This document shows positions 21,214 to 26,832 of a stretch of 26,832 nt of DNA, piece after piece (the stretch's first letter is position 1; every line of letters begins with the position of its first letter). The stretch comes from Fonticula-like sp. SCN 57-25 (taxonomy: Eukaryota > Nucleariida > Rotosphaerida), in NCBI GenBank assembly GCA_001724245.1, contig MEDX01000067.1, positions 1-26,832 on the forward strand, in the 5' to 3' direction. Under the pieces are notes generated by a model. The model made no database searches. It was not told the origin of the DNA and saw only the letters and a list, made by a program, of their open reading frames with translations. The position numbers and the translations under genes were made by a program.

Positions 21214-21529
21214 AAAGGTTACATTCGCTTTTTTGAAATTTAAGCAAAACATACGATTCTTTCGCAGTATATCTTGTACATAATACATAACCATCCTCCT
21301 CTAGAGTAATGGCATAAGTCCAGGTGGCATGATAAGGGTATGTGATTAATAGCATACGTTTTAGTATGCAGTTCAATGTGGTTGTTATATTTGTCACCTG
21401 AGAAATGCCTGCCCGTGTTGCCAATAGCCCCTTGATTAGATCCGCAGCATGGTTTCTGCATCAATCAGCCCCTGATTCAACCCAAAACAACCGAAATCAA
21501 CCCCAGATTGCACGTGATCTCGTCGTTGT
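21214..21529. promoter_or_regulatory. OXA1 3' UTR and RNR promoter
   Basis: Tandem gene spacing of 316 bp. The left half is AT-rich (OXA1 3' end). The right half holds an ATCAATCAG / CTGATTCAA inverted repeat around 21460-21480, GAAATCAAC overlapping CCCCAGATT (21493-21509) and an E-box-like CACGTG at 21511-21516. No gene is supported. Confidence 0.45.
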
Positions 21530-23834
21530 ATGACGATGTGGCGCGCCACGGCCGCCACCGCGCTTTGGCGTTCCCGCGCAGCCCCGCCATCCTTCCCCGT
21601 GGGCTCCCGCGGCTTGTTACACGCATACATGGCGTCGGAACCGCGCTTTGAGCTCGACGGCTCCTTTCTCTCCTCGTACGCCGATCGCGACCCCAACTTT
21701 GGTCTGAACGGCCTGGGCGAGTTCGTCTACTACCGCACATATGCGCGCCGCAAGGACGACGGGACGCTCGAGTCATGGTGCGCGTCTTTCGCAATATAGG
21801 ACCTTTTGTTCTCTTTTACTCACATTTCTTTTCCTTTCCGGTTTAGGGCGGACACTGTTGGCCGCGTAGTGAACGGCACCTTTCTCATGCAGCAGGAGTG
21901 GATTGAGCGTCATCGCCTGGGCTGGGATGCGGCTCGCGCGCAGCGCTCTGCCCAGCGCATGTACGATGATATTTTCAGCATGCGTTTCCTCCCGCCCGGA
22001 CGCGGCCTGTGGGCGATGGGGACGCCCGTGACGCGTGATCGCCGCCTCTTTGCCGCGCTCAACAACTGCGCGTTCGTCTCTACGCGGCCGGGCCTCGTGG
22101 GCGAGAGCGCATCGACCCCGTACTCCTTTCTGATGGACATGTCCATGCTCGGCGTCGGCGTTGGGTTTGACACTGCGGGCGCCGGCAAGGTGCTTGTGCG
22201 CGGCATGGACGCCTCTGCTCCGCCGCGCGTCGTGCGGATTGCTGACTCGCGCGAAGGGTGGGTGCACTCCCTCGCTGCCCTGATCGACGCCCACATTGAA
22301 GGAACAGCGCGCCCCCACTTTGACTACTCGCTAGTCCGCGCCAAGGGTCTCCCTATCAAGGGCTTTGGCGGCCTTGCGAGCGGCCCTGCACCTCTCGCTG
22401 AGCTGCACACCTCGGTGGACGCGGCGCTGTCCCGCGTGGCCGGCTCGCACTTGGACGAGCGCACCATCGTCGACATCATGAACATGATTGGCCGGTGCGT
22501 TGTGTCGGGGAATGTGCGCCGGACGGCCGAGATCGCCTTTGGCTCGCCCGACTCTGAGACGTACATTGACCTCAAGAACTATGAGCGTTTCCCCGAGCGC
22601 GCGTCGTACGGGTGGACGAGCAACAACTCTGTGTTTGCGACGCTCGGCATGAAGTATGACGACATTTGCCGGCGGGTGGAGGCCAACGGGGAGCCGGGCT
22701 TCTTTTGGCTCGAGAACGCGCAGCGGTACGGGCGGATGGGCGACCCGCCAAACAACAAGGACATGCGGGCCATGGGCGGGAACCCATGCCTCGAGCAGAC
22801 GCTCGAGCCATTCGAGCTGTGCTGCCTCGTCGAAACCTTCCCGTTTAGGCACGAAAACATTAAGCAGTACAAGGCCACGCTCAAGAGCGCCTACCTCTAC
22901 GCAAAGACTGTCACGCTCGGGCAGACACACTGGACCCAGAGCAACAGGGTCATGCTTAGGAACAGGCGAGTTGGCGCGAGCATGAGCGGCATTGCGCAGT
23001 TTGTCGCCAAGAACGGGATGGAGACGCTCAGGGAGTGGTGCGACGAGGGATACAAGCAGATTGAAAAGACAGACGAGAGCGTCAGCGAGTGGCTCGCAAT
23101 CCCAAAGTCAATCAAGACAACATCTATCAAGCCGTCGGGCACAGTCTCGCTCCTTGCTGGAGGTACGAATATTAAATATTTGTGCGCATTTGGCGTCTTA
23201 TCTTTCTTCATTTTGTTCTGGTTTTGCTGATTGTGTAGTCTCGTTGGTACTCTTTTTTGTCTTGGTATTTGAACCCCGTTTACTGCCTTACTAACGTGCC
23301 CTAGCGACCCCCGGTATGCACTTCCCCGAGAGCCGCTTCTGCATCCGCCGCGTCCGCGTTGGCCGCGACTCTGAGCTTGTTCCCTGCCTCGAGGCTGCGG
23401 GCCTTCCGCTTGAGCCGGCCGTCGACGACGAGCGCACGCTTGTCGTCGAGTTCCCCATCGACAACGGCGCGAATGTGCGGTCTGTTCACGAAGTGTCCAT
23501 GTGGGAGCAGCTCTCGCTCGCCGCCTTTTTGCAGCGTTACTGGTCCGACAACCAGGTCAGCTGCACAGTCACCTTTGACCCGGAGCGCGAGGCGCGCGAC
23601 CTGCCGAGGGCGCTCGACGTCTTCCAGTACCAGCTCAAGGGCGTCAGCTTTTTGCCTCGCCTGGAGCAGGGCGCGTACAAGCAGATGCCGCTCGAGGCGA
23701 TTTCAGAGGAAGAGTACAAGAGGAGAGTTGCGAGTATCAAGCGAATCCAGTTCCCGAATATGCCCATCGCAGAGATGGCCACGAGGAGCATGCCAAACAA
23801 GTTTTGCGATAATGATTCGTGCGGGCTCGAGTAG
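21530..23834 (+). CDS. Class II (adenosylcobalamin-dependent) ribonucleoside-triphosphate reductase
   Basis: Exons 21530-21777, 21847-23162, 23305-23834; introns of 69 bp (GTGCGC) and 142 bp (GTACGA, TACTAAC box). The product is 697 aa. It reduces ribonucleoside triphosphates to deoxy forms with coenzyme B12 as radical source. Alignment from memory with the Lactobacillus leichmannii enzyme gives clear matches: NNCAFVS with Cys157 (redox Cys119 there), NPCLEQ with thiyl Cys397 (Cys408) and Glu399, partner Cys408 (Cys419), all with conserved spacing, then VSGNVRRTAE, WTSNNSV, RRVGASMSGI, IKPSGTVSLLAG, and TPGMHF. The C-terminal shuttle cysteine pair is Cys689/Cys694, spaced as in the bacterial tail. 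No ATP cone is seen. The N-terminus is Arg/Ala/Ser-rich without acids and could be a mitochondrial presequence; a second ATG is at 21629. Class II enzymes are uncommon in eukaryotes. Family assignment is firm; location is inference. Confidence 0.95.
23163..23304 (+). other. Long intron 2 of the RNR gene (142 bp)
   Basis: It interrupts the conserved KPSGTVSLLAGATPGMHF segment between Gly and Ala. Canonical TACTAAC box about 14 bases before the CCTAG acceptor, donor GTACGA. Other GT-AG pairs inside it would break the invariant segment. It shows that the gene is spliced in a eukaryotic nucleus and is not bacterial contamination. Confidence 0.85.
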
Positions 23835-24088
23835 CGAAAAGATCGCGCGGAACCAAAAATATTTATTGCAATTGTGTTTATTTCCTCGTTAGTATTGTGC
23901 GTACATAAGTGTAGCTGTGCCTCCCCTCCTTGCCATATCATCGTTTCACCTCTTTTCTCATTCACAGGCAAGGCTTATTGTGTGGATCNNNNNNNNNNNN
24001 NNNNNNNNNNNNNNNNNAAACTTTATTTCAACAACAGAAACAAAGAAAATGCAATGAAGGAGACAACTTATGAACGAAAATATGCTGA
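23835..24088. other. Convergent intergenic region, RNR / Acinus, interrupted by the assembly gap
   Basis: 254 bp between the two stop codons, with the N run near its middle. It is AT-rich with no coding potential that I can support; 3' UTRs are expected here. Confidence 0.5.
23989..24017. other. Assembly gap (29 N)
   Basis: Positions 23989-24017 are all N. True gap size is unknown. Both flanking genes end outside it with intact stops, so no gene is broken by it, though sequence may be missing between RNR and Acinus. Confidence 0.98.
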
Positions 24089-25352
24089 TCAAACTTGGCT
24101 TGGCGGCTGGTCGACCTGCGCTGGTGTCCGCGGCAGGTAGTACAGCTGAGGCTTTGCGTTTGTCTTTTTGAACAACTCGTCCAGCGACTTTCCTCCTCCG
24201 CCGCGCGGAAGCGCCTCCGGCATCATCCTGGCGGCCGCCTGCATTGCCGCCGACGCCGCCGGGGTCATTGCAAGCCTACCTGCCAGCGGGTGCGCGGCGT
24301 GCGTGGGCGCACTCGTCGCGACAGGGAGCACAGGCGCGGCCGCGGGGACGGGCGCCGAGCCATTCAGAGCAGCATCCACATGGGCATCCGGCACGTACGA
24401 CACCGCCAGCAGCTTGCCGGTCACGGCAGGGAATTGGGCGCCGTGGAGCGCGTCGCGCGTCGCAGCCGCTTCACTGGGAGATGCAAACTACAATCTGGAT
24501 CAGCGCACGAAATATAATTAAATTGGCCGCGTACCGTCACGTAGCTATAGGAGCGGAGATTATCGATCCAAAACGACTTTACGGTGCCCGTCTTTCCCAA
24601 AAGTTCCTTGAGGGACGACAGCGGGAACGGCCGCACCAGGTTCTGCACCAGCACGCTGGACTCTGTCGGAGGGGCGGGCGCGGGGGCGCCAGCGGCCGCG
24701 GTCAAACGCGAGTGAATGGACGGCTGCGGCTCAACGCGGGCGCGCTTGGGGGCATCGGACTCGTCCGATTCAGTTGAAGCACGACGCTTCTTGTCATCTG
24801 AGGCCGTCGACACGTCCATCGCATCGGTCGAAGTGGCAGTCGCTGTCAAAGTCGATGGCGTGAAAGGAGTGGCAAGAGCCGGCTCACTAGCAGGCATGCT
24901 GGGCACAGGCGTTGCCGATGGCACGGGCGTAATGGAAGGAACCGGTGCGACCAGAGGACCGCTAGCGGAAGGGGTCACCGATGTCGCAGCGGGCGACGTC
25001 TCGACCGGAGCAGATGCGCTGTCAGCAGATGAGGCGGAGGCGGCATCTTGCGTGGAAACAGGCGGCTCCCTGTCAGAGTCAGCCGCCGATTCCTGAGGTT
25101 GCGAATCGGCAGCGGCTTCTGAAGCGTCGGGCGCAGATGTCTCGTCCGGCTTGGGATCGGTGCCTGAAACGTCACCCTGTAGGTGGGACGACAATCTACG
25201 TTGTGCCCATGCGTCAGACACCAGAAAGTTCGCTATATCAAAACACACCTTTCAACAAGGTCTTTCTTGAGGCCATTCTGAGGAAGCCCGGCCTCACGAA
25301 GCCGCTCCTTGAGCACCGCCACCGTCAGCTTTGACAGGTCCTCGTCCGGCAT
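24089..25352 (-). CDS. Compact Acinus-like protein (SAP-RRM-RSB), ASAP/EJC-associated splicing factor
   Basis: Exons 25352-25249, 25195-24535, 24487-24089; introns of 53 bp (GTGTGT) and 47 bp (GTACGC). The product is 387 aa. Domain order matches Acinus. A SAP motif is at residues 1-36 ([19 protein letters not shown], then [10 protein letters not shown]), usually DNA-binding. An Ala/Pro/Ser/Thr-rich linker holds a basic KKRR...PKRAR stretch (about 170-188), a likely nuclear signal. An RRM-like domain follows (about 213-290), with [40 protein letters not shown] and GKLLAVSYV, and the C-terminal RSB motif is present ([19 protein letters not shown]), which in animals captures the RNPS1 RRM. Acinus with RNPS1 and SAP18 forms the ASAP complex on exon junctions. 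Animal Acinus is several times longer; this version lacks an obvious RS region. Exon 1 encodes only the SAP motif; ATG 25352 is the only suitable start. Confidence 0.9.
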
Positions 25353-25758
25353 CTCCAGGCACTGAACGATGACGTCACAAAAATGCACAACGTCACACAG
25401 ACGACGTCACAACAACAGAGTGATGACGCCACAATAACAGATCGTGACGTTGTGTCCTCGATAACTTCCATTCACGGCCTGGACATTGCTCACTGTTCCA
25501 TGATCGAACGGGATCGAATCTAATACCGGTAAAAGCTGCAATAAGCAGATGGCTGTTTTGATTGGTTAGGAATTTTTAGGACGCCTTCCTAATCGGAAAA
25601 ATTAGGCGCGCCGCTGCTTGGCAACCGCCGGGTCTTGTTGCAAGAAACACGAGGACCTGCCCGCCAGTGCTTCCCTCCCACCTTTCCCCCCTAGCGGTCT
25701 GCTCGCGGTTCCAACGGCCTCGAGCCTGCGTGGTAATACCTCCTCATCCCCTTTTGCT
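25353..25758. promoter_or_regulatory. Divergent promoter region with a cluster of CRE-like elements
   Basis: Five CRE-like sites lie within 83 bp next to the Acinus start: TGACGTCA (25370-25377), CAACGTCAC (about 25388-25396), CGACGTCA (25402-25409), TGACGCCA (25424-25431) and TGACGTTG (25445-25452). CACAACGTCAC (25386-25396) and GTGACGTTGTG (25444-25454) are perfect inverted copies. Further right are a TGATTGG box (25559-25565, CCAATCA reversed) and a CCTAAT/ATTAGG inverted repeat (25588-25606). The site nearest Acinus is 18 bp from its ATG and may lie in the 5' UTR. Confidence 0.55.
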
Positions 25759-26106
25759 ATGAGAACGAGCCCTTCTGGTGACGACAGCTGCGACATGGAC
25801 ATCGTCAGTGTTAGCCCCCGTGCGAGACTCGAGGCGCGCCGCCGCAGGGCCGCCGGCATGCACGACCCGGCGTTGCGCGGGTCTGCTCCAATTCTGGCGT
25901 CCGCGCGGCCTTTGGGTGTTGACGTCACGGACAGCGCTTTCCTGATGCAGGCGGCGACGGGGTCGGCTGCGGGATCCCTTGTTCGCCTGCCCATGCCGCT
26001 CCACGACAGGAACCGGCTGGCAATGGATACGCCGCTGATCTTCCAAAGGAACCCGTCGCTTGCGCAGCGCCGCCACTCTTTTGACGTATCATCCCTTTCA
26101 ACGTAG
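25759..26106 (+). CDS. Hypothetical small basic protein
   Basis: 115-aa frame from ATG 25759; I do not recognise a family. Composition is like the real genes nearby (GC-rich, Ala/Arg/Ser/Pro-rich), and the frame stays open upstream to about 25618 without an ATG, so an upstream exon is possible. Visible: acidic start (GDDSCDMDIVSVSP), a basic patch ARLEARRRRAAG and a C-terminal RRHSFD, which fits a basophilic kinase site. No transmembrane segment. After the stop, a different frame encodes Arg/Ser/Leu/Asp-rich residues (RTSRSLDELGDS) ending at an in-frame stop, so the gene may continue through an unresolved splice or frameshift. Could also be non-coding. Confidence 0.4.
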   Translation: MRTSPSGDDSCDMDIVSVSPRARLEARRRRAAGMHDPALRGSAPILASARPLGVDVTDSAFLMQAATGSAAGSLVRLPMPLHDRNRLAMDTPLIFQRNPSLAQRRHSFDVSSLST

Positions 26107-26476
26107 GCGTTGCTCTAGGACGTCGCGCTCGCTGGACGAGCTCGGCGATTCATGCTTGCTGGACAAGCAGAGAATCATGCAATAGAGACAGGTCTAGTAT
26201 TCCAGGCCCGTCGGTTATGCATTTTTTTGATGTTACTTTGAGCTACTATATATTCAGTATATCTGCAAGATGTTGTGTTTGCCATGCAGTTTAATGTGTG
26301 CAAACCGCAGTTTGTTGCTTATCATATTTCGCGGCGGAGCTTATCAGCGCTCGTTGTTGCGGTTATTTATATATATTATTGTGCATAATATTTATTCAGT
26401 TTTTAAGCTATTTTGTTTGCTTATTTGAATATAATACACCTGCTTCATAATTATTCAATTCTTATCAGACCGGCTC
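26107..26476. other. AT-rich intergenic region
   Basis: After the first ~80 bases (possible extension of the hypothetical gene) the DNA becomes very AT-rich, with T runs and several TATATA/ATATAT strings (for example near 26250 and 26365). No gene supported; likely 3' UTR and intergenic. Confidence 0.5.
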
Positions 26477-26680
26477 ATGGGCGTAGATGAATCGAAAGTA
26501 AAAGCAACATTGTCCAAATTGGTCAAGAGATATCGGCAATGTCTTTTTTCCAACATGTTGTTTCTTACCTTTATTATACTCTCTGCGGGCACAACATTGT
26601 TTATCAATCGCGATTGGCGAGGGGCGCACGAGCTGCGCCAGGCTGCTGTTCATGAGCGCAAACACAACCCACGTGGATAA
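26477..26680 (+). CDS. Possible small single-pass membrane protein
   Basis: 67-aa frame with ATG in a CTCATGG context. It reads as a short basic/amphipathic start (KVKATLSKLVKRYRQ), one hydrophobic segment (about residues 27-43, MLFLTFIILSAGTTLFI) and a charged tail ending HERKHNPRG. The layout resembles small mitochondrial or ER membrane proteins, but I recognise no family. Codon use is less GC-biased than in the firm genes. The opposite strand also has open frames here, one of 60 codons reaching the right edge (26650-26832), so the coding strand is not settled. Confidence 0.25.
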   Translation: MGVDESKVKATLSKLVKRYRQCLFSNMLFLTFIILSAGTTLFINRDWRGAHELRQAAVHERKHNPRG

Positions 26681-26832
26681 TCAATTGATATCCCCACCAT
26701 GATTGTCATAGCTGATAGGAAGGAGCTGTCAGTAGTTGGCAAATGCGCATCTAGTATTTTCATCTTGAACAAACCCTTTTTGCCTATTGCTCCTTGCCTG
26801 GCGTCGACTTCGGATGAGTAGCAAGCCGCGTG

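Noticed and set aside
21530-23834. Bacterial contamination as the source of the RNR gene
   Set aside because: Two introns with this genome's donor pattern interrupt conserved motifs, and the flanking OXA1 gene has the same style and base use.
25386-25454. CRISPR-like or transposon-end reading of the CRE-like repeats
   Set aside because: Repeats are 8-11 bp, imperfect and without constant spacers; no transposase or target-site duplication nearby.

Overview
The window is a gene-dense stretch of nuclear DNA from a unicellular eukaryote. It carries 11 protein genes that I recognise, two weak hypothetical ORFs, a 29-N assembly gap and no RNA genes or mobile elements that I can support. I placed 38 spliceosomal introns by joining reading frames across family-conserved residues. 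Most are very short (34 are 43-69 bp). Nearly all have an unusual donor, GT(A/G)CG, and several show a CTAAC/CTAAT/CTGAC branch-like box close to the acceptor. Coding DNA is GC-rich; intergenic and intronic DNA is distinctly AT-richer. Eukaryote-only genes (DOCK GEF, cyclin Y, Acinus, exosome RRP4, YCK-type CK1) rule out a prokaryote. The DOCK-C/cyclin-Y/YCK-CK1 combination suggests a protist related to opisthokonts, apusomonads or amoebozoans, but this is inference and I cannot name the organism.

Layout, left to right: SDR oxidoreductase (-, runs off the left edge) head-to-head with heme oxygenase (+); prefoldin subunit 1 (-) head-to-head with a cyclin-Y-like cyclin (+); a 21-exon DOCK-C-like RhoGEF (+); an ABCB9/TAPL-like half ABC transporter (+); casein kinase 1 of the fungal YCK type (-) head-to-head with cytosolic pyrimidine 5'-nucleotidase III (+); exosome subunit RRP4 (-) head-to-head with mitochondrial OXA1 (+), only 127 bp between starts; a class II, adenosylcobalamin-dependent ribonucleotide reductase (+); the assembly gap; a compact Acinus-like protein (-); a small hypothetical gene (+); and an AT-rich right end with no confident gene.

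The genes do not form a pathway. Divergent pairs sharing short promoters are the main organising feature. CCAATCA (CCAAT-box-like) elements recur upstream of starts, and CRE-like TGACGTCA elements occur upstream of prefoldin and cluster upstream of Acinus. NT5C3 and RNR both touch nucleotide pools but are not adjacent.

The most notable observations are the B12-dependent ribonucleotide reductase encoded by an intron-bearing nuclear gene, with a possible mitochondrial presequence and a second in-frame start; the consistent C at donor position +4, which implies altered U1/U6 pairing; the compact SAP-RRM-RSB Acinus; and the five-copy CRE-like cluster. I found no convincing multi-gene novel system.
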